Below are positions 1 through 7,596 of a DNA stretch of 64,000 nt, piece by piece (positions within the stretch are counted from its first letter, which is position 1; each line of letters opens with the position of its first letter). The translations under genes and the position numbers were made by a program. The stretch is taken from positions 1,054,001-1,118,000 of the forward strand of contig NZ_QBKQ01000001.1 of assembly GCF_003054225.1 (NCBI RefSeq). The letters are read 5' to 3'. Under the pieces are notes generated by a model, which saw only the letters and a program-made list of their open reading frames with translations, was not told the origin of the DNA and did no database searches. The stretch comes from Christiangramia gaetbulicola (GTDB lineage Bacteria > Bacteroidota > Bacteroidia > Flavobacteriales > Flavobacteriaceae).

Positions 1-54
1 CCCGATATAATATTTTAATTTTACACACAAATGTAACCATTATTATAGAAAGGA

Positions 55-642
55 ATGTTCACAGGAATAGTAGAAGAATTAGGAAAGATCGTTAAACTGG
101 AGAAATCTGGCACTAACCTCGACATTACAGTTGAAGCAGGTATGACACCTGAATTAAAGATAGACCAGAGTGTTTCTCACAACGGGGTATGCCTAACCGT
201 TGTTTCCACAGAAAACGAGCAATACAAGGTTACAGCAGTAAAAGAGACCCTGGACAAGACCAATATAGGTCTGCTAAAAACAGGCGATGTCGTGAATCTG
301 GAACGCGGAATGAAACTCGGGGACCGTTTAGATGGGCATATTGTACAGGGACATGTAGACCAAACTGCAACATGTAAAAGTTTAAAAGAAGCTGATGGTA
401 GCTGGGAGTTCACTTTTGAGTACGATCCTAATATTGGAAATATCACTATAGAAAAAGGATCTATCACCGTTAACGGGGTAAGCCTAACCGTGGTGAATTC
501 AAGAATTAACGAATTTAGCGTGGCGATTATCCCTTACACCTATGAACATACTACATTTAAATATCTTAAAGCCGGGGATACAGTTAACCTGGAATTTGAT
601 GTAATAGGGAAATATGTGAAAAGGATCACTGAGCTGTCTTAG
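55..642 (+). CDS. ribE: Riboflavin synthase, alpha chain
   Basis: Cytoplasmic enzyme that dismutates two molecules of 6,7-dimethyl-8-ribityllumazine to riboflavin, the last step of vitamin B2 synthesis. The 195-residue protein starts MFTGIVEELG, the family hallmark, and has the two expected lumazine-binding barrel repeats, about residues 1-90 and 97-190. Each repeat carries an NGVCLTV or NGVSLTV motif, near residues 43 and 140, and the second begins after GHVDQ. Length is normal for the family. The ATG follows an AAAGGA-like stretch. It stands alone here and overlaps the end of a convergent small gene by 17 bases. The symbol could also be given as ribC by Bacillus-type naming. Identification is firm. 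Confidence 0.97.
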   Translation: MFTGIVEELGKIVKLEKSGTNLDITVEAGMTPELKIDQSVSHNGVCLTVVSTENEQYKVTAVKETLDKTNIGLLKTGDVVNLERGMKLGDRLDGHIVQGHVDQTATCKSLKEADGSWEFTFEYDPNIGNITIEKGSITVNGVSLTVVNSRINEFSVAIIPYTYEHTTFKYLKAGDTVNLEFDVIGKYVKRITELS

Positions 643-904
643 CATTCCCGAAATCGCGCAATTTATAACAGCCGTACATTAAACCTACGGCCATGAGTAT
701 ATAAACGTAATCATCTATGGGCAAGCAAAGCCCGGGTGGAGGTGGCACTCCGTTCCCGTTCCCGTTACCAGGATCACATGGTGGTCCCTTGTGACGTTTT
801 TCGGTAGGAGCCGGCGGACCCTTACCGTCTTTTTGAGCATAAGAGGTAACCGATACTCCCACTAAAAGAGTAATGCATAGCAATATACACCTAAGTTGCC
901 CCAT
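626..904 (-). CDS. Small exported protein with PID-CTERM-like C-terminal sorting signal
   Basis: A 92-residue protein of unknown function. From the chosen start MGQLRC it has a signal peptide of about 23 residues ending SYAQ, then a short low-complexity region rich in Pro, Gly, Lys and Asn (about residues 25-60). A tripartite tail follows: PID at 62-64, a hydrophobic segment about 66-81, then basic residues and a short polar end. That tail resembles the PID-CTERM sorting signals of Bacteroidota, which I recall as flavobacterial counterparts of PEP-CTERM signals. A longer reading frame starts 29 codons upstream, but the internal Met puts the signal peptide at the N terminus. Two palindromes lie 60-115 bases upstream. 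The role is probably at the cell surface; the family call is moderate. Confidence 0.72.
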   Translation of the reverse strand: MGQLRCILLCITLLVGVSVTSYAQKDGKGPPAPTEKRHKGPPCDPGNGNGNGVPPPPGLCLPIDDYVYILMAVGLMYGCYKLRDFGNAKTAQ

Positions 905-1472
905 TGATGTTCGGTTAGTATTTTCGACGAATGCCCTGATAATTAATATTATAATTCTAAAATCACTTACTAAAGTAAGAATTTTCCACAATCAAATCAC
1001 CTTTATCCGGGATAAAGGTAGAGCATAGAAAACTTACTTCAAGAAAATATACGTAATATGTAAGGTTTTGGTTCCTAAGACAGCAAGAGAAAACAAAAAA
1101 TTGAACTATCTATCTATGAACCAACTACTTCAATGTTCTCAAATTTATATAATTAGTGAATTCAATTCAAAATTAATTAGGCAAATTTTACCACATTCGG
1201 GGTAAATGTATCATCTATTGAATTTCTAAGCGACAGAACATTTCGTTTTAACAAATGTTATAGGTTTTCAGCATAAATCTGAATCATTCAGAAAATATGA
1301 TATTTTAATTTGCTCAGTGCTTGCTGCTAAGATGATTGGCGCCTTTTTAAGGAAGTTAATTGACTGAATTTCAGTAAAAAGCTTTCAATATTTCACATAT
1401 ATCGTTAAAACAATTACTTATACCGTTAACCATATCTCCCTAGTCGGGATAATTTTACCAAAAATAACCGGA
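905..1472. other. AT-rich intergenic region with two palindromes
   Basis: No convincing gene is present in these 568 bases. The stretch holds two close palindromes, CTTACT-AA-AGTAAG at 966-979 and ACCTTTATCC-g-GGATAAAGGT at 999-1019, both upstream of the small PID-CTERM-like gene on the minus strand. A weaker inverted repeat, AACATTT/AAATGTT, lies at 1238-1259. The rest is low-complexity AT-rich sequence. Confidence 0.6.
966..1019. promoter_or_regulatory. Paired palindromes, possible operator
   Basis: Two inverted repeats lie 20 bases apart. The first has perfect 6-base arms around AA (966-979). The second has perfect 10-base arms around a single G (999-1019). They are 62-115 bases upstream of the start of the small exported protein on the minus strand, a position that suits an operator. 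No T-run follows either on that strand, so a terminator is less likely. A regulator cannot be named from sequence. Confidence 0.35.
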
Positions 1473-1574
1473 ATGATTAAGAATAAAAGCGAAAAGAGAT
1501 TATTAGTTCTTTCCATAGGCCTTAGTGTTCTGGCGATATTGGTTTTTGTGTATTTCGTAATGTACCTACAATAA
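1473..1574 (+). CDS. Putative 33-residue single-span membrane protein
   Basis: A very short reading frame with an ATG start. It encodes a basic N terminus (MIKNKSEKR), one long hydrophobic segment of about 20 residues rich in Leu, Val, Ile and Phe, and the end YLQ. This is the pattern of a small inner-membrane protein with its N terminus inside. A strong rho-independent terminator follows 61 bases after the stop on the same strand, which supports a transcribed unit. No Shine-Dalgarno sequence is visible, as is common in this phylum. Function is unknown. A chance reading frame cannot be excluded, though an antisense frame over the same bases looks less protein-like. Confidence 0.45.
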   Translation: MIKNKSEKRLLVLSIGLSVLAILVFVYFVMYLQ

Positions 1575-1635
1575 TATACTGAAGAATTAAATACCTCGCT
1601 GTCTATAGCGATGGTACCCAATTAATAAATTAACC

Positions 1636-1664
1636 AGCCCTGCAGAAATGCGGGGCTTTTTTTT
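1636..1664 (+). terminator. Rho-independent terminator
   Basis: The stem AGCCCTGCA/TGCGGGGCT has a short GAAA-type loop and is followed directly by nine T residues. It ends the transcript of the small membrane ORF upstream. Confidence 0.85.
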
Positions 1665-1700
1665 GTGGCTAAATGCAGGAAAAAGAAAAAATGTAGAAAC

Positions 1701-1730
1701 AAAAAAACCTGCCTTAAAAAAGACAGGTTT
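1701..1730 (-). terminator. Rho-independent terminator of the tRNA-CAT gene
   Basis: Read on the minus strand, AACCTGTC and GGCAGGTT form a nearly perfect stem with an AT-rich loop, followed by a T-run. It lies just beyond the 3' end of the tRNA. Confidence 0.75.
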
Positions 1731-1737
1731 TATAATG

Positions 1738-1811
1738 TGGTCCCACTTGGGCTCGAACCAAGGACCACCTGATTATGAGTCAGGTGCTCTAACCAACTGA
1801 GCTATGGGACC
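1738..1811 (-). tRNA. tRNA with CAT anticodon (elongator Met, or Ile2 if lysidine-modified)
   Basis: The 74 bases fold into a full cloverleaf. The acceptor stem is GGTCCCA/TGGGACC with A73, the D arm contains AGCTCAGTTGGTTAGAGC, the anticodon stem CCTGA/TCAGG encloses loop CTCATAA, and the T loop is TTCGAGC. CCA is not encoded. The anticodon CAT fits either elongator methionine or the AUA-reading isoleucine tRNA. The sequence alone does not decide, and the acceptor stem does not look like an initiator. A good promoter sits upstream and a terminator downstream on the same strand. Confidence 0.93.
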
Positions 1812-1835
1812 TGATACGTATTTGTATCGCGAGCG

Positions 1836-1867
1836 CAAATTTAGATAATTGCAAGTTACGCACCAAA
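1836..1867 (-). promoter_or_regulatory. Bacteroidota-type promoter of tRNA-CAT
   Basis: On the minus strand a TTTGG box (1864-1867 region) is followed after 20 bases by TAAATTTG (1836-1843), matching the -33/-7 consensus TTTG-N17-23-TAnnTTTG. The -7 element lies 24 bases before the tRNA 5' end. Confidence 0.65.
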
Positions 1868-1878
1868 CAAAAATATTC

Positions 1879-2277
1879 CTATTTTTCCTGACACAGCTCT
1901 ACCAGTACGCCATTGGCATCTTTTGGATGCATAAAAGCCACGATCTTATTATCTGCGCCGGGTTTTGGCTGCTCATTCAGCAATCTAAAACCTTCTCCTT
2001 TAAGCCTTTCTATTTCCGCTTTGATATCATCTACATAGAACGCCATGTGGTGAATACCTTCGCCTCTTTTTTCAATAAATTTTGAGATCGGGCTATCCGG
2101 ACTCGTTGCCGCGAGCAATTCTATCTTGCTTTCTCCAACTTTAAAGAAAGAAGTAGCCACTCCCTCGCTTTCTACCTCCTCGGTTTTATAATGTTCCGCT
2201 CCTAAAACAGCTTTATAGGTTTTGTTGGCCGCTTCCAGGTCTTTTACCGCGATTCCTATATGTTCTATTCTCCTCAT
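1879..2277 (-). CDS. mce: Methylmalonyl-CoA epimerase
   Basis: Interconverts (2R)- and (2S)-methylmalonyl-CoA, linking propionyl-CoA or odd-chain breakdown to succinyl-CoA through methylmalonyl-CoA mutase. The 132-residue protein from MRRIEHIGIAVKD is a vicinal-oxygen-chelate (glyoxalase-like) fold with two beta-alpha-beta-beta-beta modules. Metal ligands are visible as His6 in EHIGI, His in GIHHMAFYVDD (about residue 85) and Glu in GVLVELCQ near the C terminus. I chose the internal ATG ten codons after the longest possible start because family members begin just before HIGIAV. It is single-copy here, convergent with the tRNA, with no partner mutase nearby. Strong family match. Confidence 0.93.
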   Translation of the reverse strand: MRRIEHIGIAVKDLEAANKTYKAVLGAEHYKTEEVESEGVATSFFKVGESKIELLAATSPDSPISKFIEKRGEGIHHMAFYVDDIKAEIERLKGEGFRLLNEQPKPGADNKIVAFMHPKDANGVLVELCQEK

Positions 2278-2366
2278 GTATCTTCTATTTAGCAAAACAA
2301 ATATCAATAAATAATGTTATATGATTCAAATTCATTTATATGAAGATAAATCACAGTTAAAAATTT

Positions 2367-2374
2367 TACTTTTG
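2367..2374 (+). promoter_or_regulatory. TAnnTTTG -7 box before rbfA
   Basis: TACTTTTG matches the Bacteroidota -7 consensus and ends four bases before the rbfA ATG, so the transcript would have a very short leader or none. A clear -33 box is not visible, which lowers confidence. Confidence 0.4.
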
Positions 2375-2378
2375 TAGC

Positions 2379-2774
2379 ATGGAAGAAACAAACAGACAAA
2401 AAAAGATAGGTGGATTATTGCAGAAGGATCTGGCTGATGTCTTACAGAATTCATTAAGAGACAGCGGCAGGACAGGAATTCTTGTTTCTGTTTCTAAAGT
2501 AAGAGTAACTACAGACCTTTCTATAGCGAAGGCATACGTAAGTATATTCCCTTCTAAACACCAGGAAGAGGTGATCAAAGAGATCAATGAAAATAAATCA
2601 CAGATCAAACATGAGATCGCCCAGAGAACAAGGCATCAGCTTAGAAAAATGCCCGATCTGAGCTTTTTCATTGATGACTCTCTTGAATACATAGATGGTA
2701 TCGAAAAATCTATTAAAGGCAAGGAAGATCCTGTGGCCAACCCCGATCTTTTAGACAAGAGGAAAAAATCTTAA
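2379..2774 (+). CDS. rbfA: Ribosome-binding factor A
   Basis: Cytoplasmic maturation factor that binds the 30S subunit near helix 1 of 16S rRNA and is needed for late processing and cold adaptation. The 131-residue protein has the single KH-like domain of the family. It begins near residue 6 with RQKKIGGLLQKDLADVL, contains the strand VRVTTDLSIAKAYVSIF, and ends with the signature LRKMPDLSFFIDDSLEY around residue 90. Length is typical. The ABC permease gene starts one base after the stop, so the two are probably co-transcribed and translationally coupled. This rbfA-permease order is one I recall from other flavobacteria. Confidence 0.95.
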   Translation: MEETNRQKKIGGLLQKDLADVLQNSLRDSGRTGILVSVSKVRVTTDLSIAKAYVSIFPSKHQEEVIKEINENKSQIKHEIAQRTRHQLRKMPDLSFFIDDSLEYIDGIEKSIKGKEDPVANPDLLDKRKKS

Positions 2775-2775
2775 T

Positions 2776-3990
2776 TTGAAGTTCCCGCTCTACATCGCCA
2801 AGAGGTATTTATTTACCAAAAGCAAGAGTAATGCAATCAATATCATTACGATCATTGCAGCGATTGGAGTGTTTGCCGGGGCTTTTTCGCTATTTATAGT
2901 TCTTAGCGGATTCTCCGGTCTCAGGGATTTCAGCCTCTCTTTTTCGAATGAATTTGATCCCGATCTTAAAGCAGTTCCTGAACAGGGAAAGGTTTTAAAC
3001 ATCTCTGAAGAACAGCTGAAAAAACTACAGCAGGTTCCCGAGATCACTGAATTCAGCAAAATCGTTGAAGAACGGGTCATCCTTAGTTATAAATCCAAGA
3101 CCAATCCCGCTTTTATCAAAGGCGTGGATGAAAATTACCGAAGAGTCAACCAGATAGACAGCGCTGTGGTTTTTGGAACCTGGCTTACCGAAAGTGAACC
3201 GCAAGTGGTTATTGGTAATGGCCTCTCGCGATTACTGGATATTGGAACTTTCAATTACCAGAACCTTTTAAAGATCATGGTACCAAAGCCCGGGAAAGGT
3301 GCGATCACCATGACCAACCTGCAGGATGCGTTCAGCTCCAAGCAGTCTATAGTTAGTGGAATTTACAGTGTAAATGAAGAACTGGATGATAAATATGTGT
3401 TCACGCACATCAATTTCGCGAAAGAACTTCTGAACATGGGAGAAAACGAATATTCGGCGGTGGAATTCAAGTTAGATCCGGAAGCTTCCGTAGAAGATGT
3501 GACCGAAAAGATAAACGAGATCTTTGCAGGAAAAGCGACCGTAAAAACAAGAGCAGAACTGAATGACGCACTAAATAAAATGCTGAATTCAGAGAACCTG
3601 TTCGTTTACCTTATTTTCACCCTGGTCCTTACTATAGCTTTATTTAATGTAGTAGGATCTATCATTGTCATGATCCTGGATAAGCGGGAGAATATCAAGA
3701 CTCTTTACAACCTAGGAGCCACTCCAAACCAGATCAAGAATATTTTCTTTTTACAGGGAATGCTCATGACCGGGCTCGGCGGCATTATAGGTCTGCTGGT
3801 CGCGATAGTTCTAATTTCTCTACAAATGAATTATGACCTGGTAATGATCACTCCTAATTTGCCTTATCCCGTGCAGATGAAAGTCCAGAACATTTTGATC
3901 GTACTTATCACAATATTCACCTTGGGACTTATCGCTTCATATATTGCAGCAGGAAGAAGTAAAAAAGCGCTTGCTCAGGCAAATTCGTAA
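2776..3990 (+). CDS. LolC/LolE-type ABC transporter permease (FtsX family)
   Basis: Inner-membrane permease of the MacB/FtsX class, probably extracting lipoproteins or other envelope cargo with a separately encoded ATPase. The 404 residues show one N-terminal transmembrane helix (about 21-45), a large periplasmic MacB-type domain (about 46-270) and three C-terminal helices (about 275-300, 320-348, 370-392), the LolC/E layout. The N-terminal LYIAKRYLFTKSKSNAINII motif is typical of Bacteroidota members. The start is TTG, one base after the rbfA stop. No ATG lies before the first membrane segment, so TTG is the likely real start. The 3' end overlaps convergent dusB by 16 bases. The exact substrate is not shown by sequence. 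Confidence 0.88.
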   Translation: MKFPLYIAKRYLFTKSKSNAINIITIIAAIGVFAGAFSLFIVLSGFSGLRDFSLSFSNEFDPDLKAVPEQGKVLNISEEQLKKLQQVPEITEFSKIVEERVILSYKSKTNPAFIKGVDENYRRVNQIDSAVVFGTWLTESEPQVVIGNGLSRLLDIGTFNYQNLLKIMVPKPGKGAITMTNLQDAFSSKQSIVSGIYSVNEELDDKYVFTHINFAKELLNMGENEYSAVEFKLDPEASVEDVTEKINEIFAGKATVKTRAELNDALNKMLNSENLFVYLIFTLVLTIALFNVVGSIIVMILDKRENIKTLYNLGATPNQIKNIFFLQGMLMTGLGGIIGLLVAIVLISLQMNYDLVMITPNLPYPVQMKVQNILIVLITIFTLGLIASYIAAGRSKKALAQANS

Positions 3991-4967
3991 CCTGCGAACT
4001 CTTTCTCTACCTCATCAAAAGCCTTGAATACGTCTATAGAATCATCGCTGGTCACCATCTTCATGCGGTATTCCTTGAAGTGCGGAATTCCCTTAAAGTA
4101 ATTTGTATAATGTCTACGAGTTTCAAAAACCCCTAATTTCTCACCTTTCCAGTCGATCGCCATTTGCAAATGCCTTCTGGCAGCTTCTACACGCTCTTCT
4201 AATGTTGGAGGCGCCATATGCTCACCGGTTTCAAAAAAGTGTTTCACTTCCCTGAAAAACCATGGATAACCAATACTCGCACGGCCAATCATCGCTCCAT
4301 CCAGACCAAACTCATCGCGCATTTTCACGGCTTTTTCAGGCGAATCAACATCACCATTCCCAAAAACAGGAATATGCATTCTTGGATTATTCTTCACCTG
4401 AGCTATTGGCCCCCAGTCTGCCTCACCTTTATACATCTGCGCACGGGTACGCCCATGTATGGAAATAGCCTGGCAACCTACATCCTGTAACCTTTCAGCT
4501 ACCTCAACGATCTTGATAGAATCGTGATCCCAGCCTAATCTTGTTTTTACAGTAACAGGTAGTTTGGTGTGCTTCACCATGGCTTCCGTTAGGGAAACCA
4601 TAAGGTCGATATCCTTAAGGATACCGGCACCGGCACCTTTGGAAACCACTTTTTTCACCGGGCAACCAAAGTTGATATCAATAATATCTGGCCCAGATTT
4701 CTCTACAATCTCTACAGACTGCAGCATGGATTCCAGATTAGCTCCAAAGATCTGGATACCAACCGGGCGTTCCTTTTCGTAAATATCAAGTTTCATGGTG
4801 CTTTTCGCCGCGTCGCGAATAAGCCCTTCAGAAGAGATAAATTCAGTAAATACCACATCTGCTCCCTGTTCCTTGCATAAAGCACGGAACGGCGGGTCAC
4901 TCACATCTTCCATCGGTGCCAAAAGCAACGGGAAGTCTCCTACATCTATATTTCCAATTTTTGCCAA
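3975..4967 (-). CDS. dusB: tRNA-dihydrouridine synthase
   Basis: FMN enzyme that reduces uridines in the D loop of tRNAs using NAD(P)H. The 330-residue protein has an N-terminal TIM barrel beginning LLAPMEDVSDPPFR (about 15-28). The catalytic cysteine is Cys102 in NFGCPVKKV, the KTRLGW strand lies near residue 140, and the FMN phosphate-binding segments HGRTRAQMYKG and GNGDVDS follow. A small helical tRNA-binding domain starts at about residue 240. It belongs to the DusB/Nif3R3 subfamily. A TAATTTTG -7 box (minus strand, 4988-4995) lies about 20 bases upstream. It overlaps the convergent permease gene by 16 bases. Confidence 0.94.
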   Translation of the reverse strand: MAKIGNIDVGDFPLLLAPMEDVSDPPFRALCKEQGADVVFTEFISSEGLIRDAAKSTMKLDIYEKERPVGIQIFGANLESMLQSVEIVEKSGPDIIDINFGCPVKKVVSKGAGAGILKDIDLMVSLTEAMVKHTKLPVTVKTRLGWDHDSIKIVEVAERLQDVGCQAISIHGRTRAQMYKGEADWGPIAQVKNNPRMHIPVFGNGDVDSPEKAVKMRDEFGLDGAMIGRASIGYPWFFREVKHFFETGEHMAPPTLEERVEAARRHLQMAIDWKGEKLGVFETRRHYTNYFKGIPHFKEYRMKMVTSDDSIDVFKAFDEVEKEFAGYEFA

Positions 4968-5040
4968 AGCTTCTCTTTTTCAGGTCGCAAAATTACTAAA
5001 TAATTCCTTTGGCTGAAAATAAGTTAATTAGGCTGCTAAA

Positions 5041-7464
5041 TTATTGGTTTTTAGATTCAAGACGGGCGCTTTCTTCGGCTGTGATAGCACGTTTGTTATC
5101 ACCCAGTTTGAAATTCCCAAATTTATATGTGACTCCAAACCTCACCATACGCGACTCCGGCATAGCAAAAAAGGAGTTATTCTGATTTAGATATTGCGAC
5201 CTCATAGGCATGTTCATAGTATTGAAAATATCATCAACGTTTACCGTAGTTACCAATCTGGAATCGAAGAAAGTTTTTCTAAGACCAAAATTCAACCCGA
5301 ACTGAGGTTCTTCAAACTCATAAGACCCAACGATATAATCTGGAATATAAGTGGTAGTTACTTCACCAGAAAAAGTTCCGTCTTCAGATAATGTAAAGAA
5401 ATTACCCGCATATATATAAGCGCCAAAAGCATCATTGGTAACTATCTGCCCCCCGCTTTCCAATGCCGGGAAATCATTCTGCATATAGAAGAAAGAAGTA
5501 TAGGCAGTAATAGACCACCAGTCGTTCAGGTAGTCGTAATACCCGATATCGAAACTATATTGCTGACTAAAATCCATGTTCAAACTGGAAGAACGAAGAT
5601 TCCTGTTCTCATTATCCTGAAATGGCATGGTCGCGATTGCATTATTTGCTTTATCCCAGTACAGGTCGAAATATAACTTGTTCTTATAACTGTAGCTGAA
5701 CTTGATCATATTCGAGATAGCTGGCATAAGATCTGGATTCCCGTCCTGAAAATTATTTTCATTCAGGAAATACCTATAAGTATTCAAATTCTCGAATCTT
5801 GGCCTGGTAATTCTTCTGCTATATTCCATTCCAAAAGAATGATCGTCTGAAGCATTATAATTCAGGTAGAAAGTAGGGAACAATTCAAAATAATCCTGTG
5901 AATTGACCAATCCCTGGCTTTCAGAAATTCCCTGCACATCTGTATACTCTCCGCGTAATCCTAACTTCATCGACCATTTTTCCCAGTCTTTAGACATACT
6001 GGCGTATGCCGCATAAATATCCTCTTCATAATCAAGATTATCAGATAATTCTGCCGAAAACTGCCTGTTCCCGGTATTGGTATCAAAATAATCCTGCCCG
6101 CTTTCAGTTCTTAATCCCGAATATTTTAATCCGGTTTCGAAACTTGTAGATCCCAAAGGCGTGGCAATATCTACCTGCCCGGTATAGATCTCACTATTCT
6201 GCTTTGCTTCCGTAGAAAAAGAATTATCCCTAATAAAAGTATCGTCCTCCTCAAAATAATTCGTCATGATCTGCTGACTCTGGCTGTTATCGTAATTAAT
6301 ATAGTTAGCAACAGCAGCTAAAGTCCCGTTCTCTCCCAAACTGGTGTTGTAAGTAGCTGCAAGAAGTATATTATCTGTAACACTATGTAGGCGACTATCT
6401 GTGGTAAACAATGAATCCAGCGAATTGTTACGGTCATAGATATTGGTGAGACCGCTGATATCACTGTCAGAATCTGGTGTGATCTGTATATTGGCGCTCA
6501 GGCTAAGCGTGCTTACTTCACTAAGTGTAAAATCCAGGATGGTGTTCAGCGAATGAGAATACGTGAGCGTATTCCTTTCAAAATCTGTTATCCATCTGGA
6601 GTCTACATCACCGTTAGGTCTGTAATATTCTATAAAACCTTCGTCCCTTTTTACCAGGTCGCGGTCGTTATAATTGTAATTAACGAACATATTCAACCAA
6701 TCTGTTTTGTAATAATGACTGGTACCTACACTGTATTTTGGCTCAATGGCAATGGTGTTGGAAGCGTTCACACTCCCTTTATAACCAATAGAAATATTCT
6801 TTGAAGTCTTGATATTAAGAATTGCACCACCTTCAGCATCATATCTTGCCGGTGGATTGGTGATCACTTCAACAGATTTAATATTCTCTGCGGAAAAGCC
6901 TTCCAGTAATTGCTGTAATTCCTGAGAACTTAGATATACTTTACGGTCATTGATATAAACCGTGGCAGGCCTGTTCTTCACCAGTAACTGTCCCTGGCTA
7001 AGAATAACCCCGGGTGTTCTTTTTAAGATCTCGAAAGAATTACCTGTAGATAAAGTGGTATTTTCAACTTCAAAAACCAGGCGGTCTATCTCCCTGCTAA
7101 TCTTTGGCTTCCTGGCGTTTACCACGACCTCATCAAGAGCATCTGAAGCTTCCTGCAAAGTGATCGTATTCACCCTGGTATTTCCTTTGACCTTAATTTT
7201 CTGAAGGGATTCCACATAACCTACGAAAGACACTTTCAATAAATAAGAACTGTCCTGGACATTTTCAATTAAAAAAGTTCCATCATCTTCCGAAATGGAG
7301 CCTTTATAAACGCTGGTGGAATCTGTGGCGTTCAAAAGGATCACGTTAGCAAAGGCCACGGGATCGTTATCTTGATTCTGAATTTTTCCTCTGAGGTCGC
7401 TTTGGGAATAGACCGCACATGAAAATATCAGTAAGATCAGGGGGGTGAACTTATATTTCAGCAT
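5041..7464 (-). CDS. Outer membrane beta-barrel protein (TonB-receptor-like, with carboxypeptidase-regulatory-like domain)
   Basis: Outer membrane protein of 807 residues from the chosen ATG (MLKYKF), eight codons inside the longest frame, which places a clean signal peptide (cleavage near AVYSQ) at the N terminus. After it comes a CarboxypepD-regulatory-like beta-sandwich (about 20-95), then a plug-like domain containing EALDEVVV-type and NPPARYDAEGGAILNI motifs (about 105-225). The rest is a long aromatic-rich beta-barrel ending in KFGNFKLGDN plus a short tail. This is the OMP_b-brl_3 class, often called outer membrane beta-barrel family protein; ligand unknown. It is a single gene without a SusD partner. 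A TATATTTG box (7500-7507, minus) lies about 36 bases upstream. Confidence 0.85.
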   Translation of the reverse strand: MLKYKFTPLILLIFSCAVYSQSDLRGKIQNQDNDPVAFANVILLNATDSTSVYKGSISEDDGTFLIENVQDSSYLLKVSFVGYVESLQKIKVKGNTRVNTITLQEASDALDEVVVNARKPKISREIDRLVFEVENTTLSTGNSFEILKRTPGVILSQGQLLVKNRPATVYINDRKVYLSSQELQQLLEGFSAENIKSVEVITNPPARYDAEGGAILNIKTSKNISIGYKGSVNASNTIAIEPKYSVGTSHYYKTDWLNMFVNYNYNDRDLVKRDEGFIEYYRPNGDVDSRWITDFERNTLTYSHSLNTILDFTLSEVSTLSLSANIQITPDSDSDISGLTNIYDRNNSLDSLFTTDSRLHSVTDNILLAATYNTSLGENGTLAAVANYINYDNSQSQQIMTNYFEEDDTFIRDNSFSTEAKQNSEIYTGQVDIATPLGSTSFETGLKYSGLRTESGQDYFDTNTGNRQFSAELSDNLDYEEDIYAAYASMSKDWEKWSMKLGLRGEYTDVQGISESQGLVNSQDYFELFPTFYLNYNASDDHSFGMEYSRRITRPRFENLNTYRYFLNENNFQDGNPDLMPAISNMIKFSYSYKNKLYFDLYWDKANNAIATMPFQDNENRNLRSSSLNMDFSQQYSFDIGYYDYLNDWWSITAYTSFFYMQNDFPALESGGQIVTNDAFGAYIYAGNFFTLSEDGTFSGEVTTTYIPDYIVGSYEFEEPQFGLNFGLRKTFFDSRLVTTVNVDDIFNTMNMPMRSQYLNQNNSFFAMPESRMVRFGVTYKFGNFKLGDNKRAITAEESARLESKNQ

Positions 7465-7596
7465 AAAGTAGGTTAGCGTAATATTCAATAAAATATCGAC
7501 AAATATATAATTTATTGAATACTTAAGCCCGTTTTTAATGATTCTCTCAACAATTCATCATACAATTTAAGGATTGAGGAAAGAAAATATTATCGC

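Noticed and set aside
1418-1621. A 67-residue minus-strand frame opposite the small membrane ORF
   Set aside because: No signal, poor protein-like composition, and it lies antisense to a better ORF with its own terminator.
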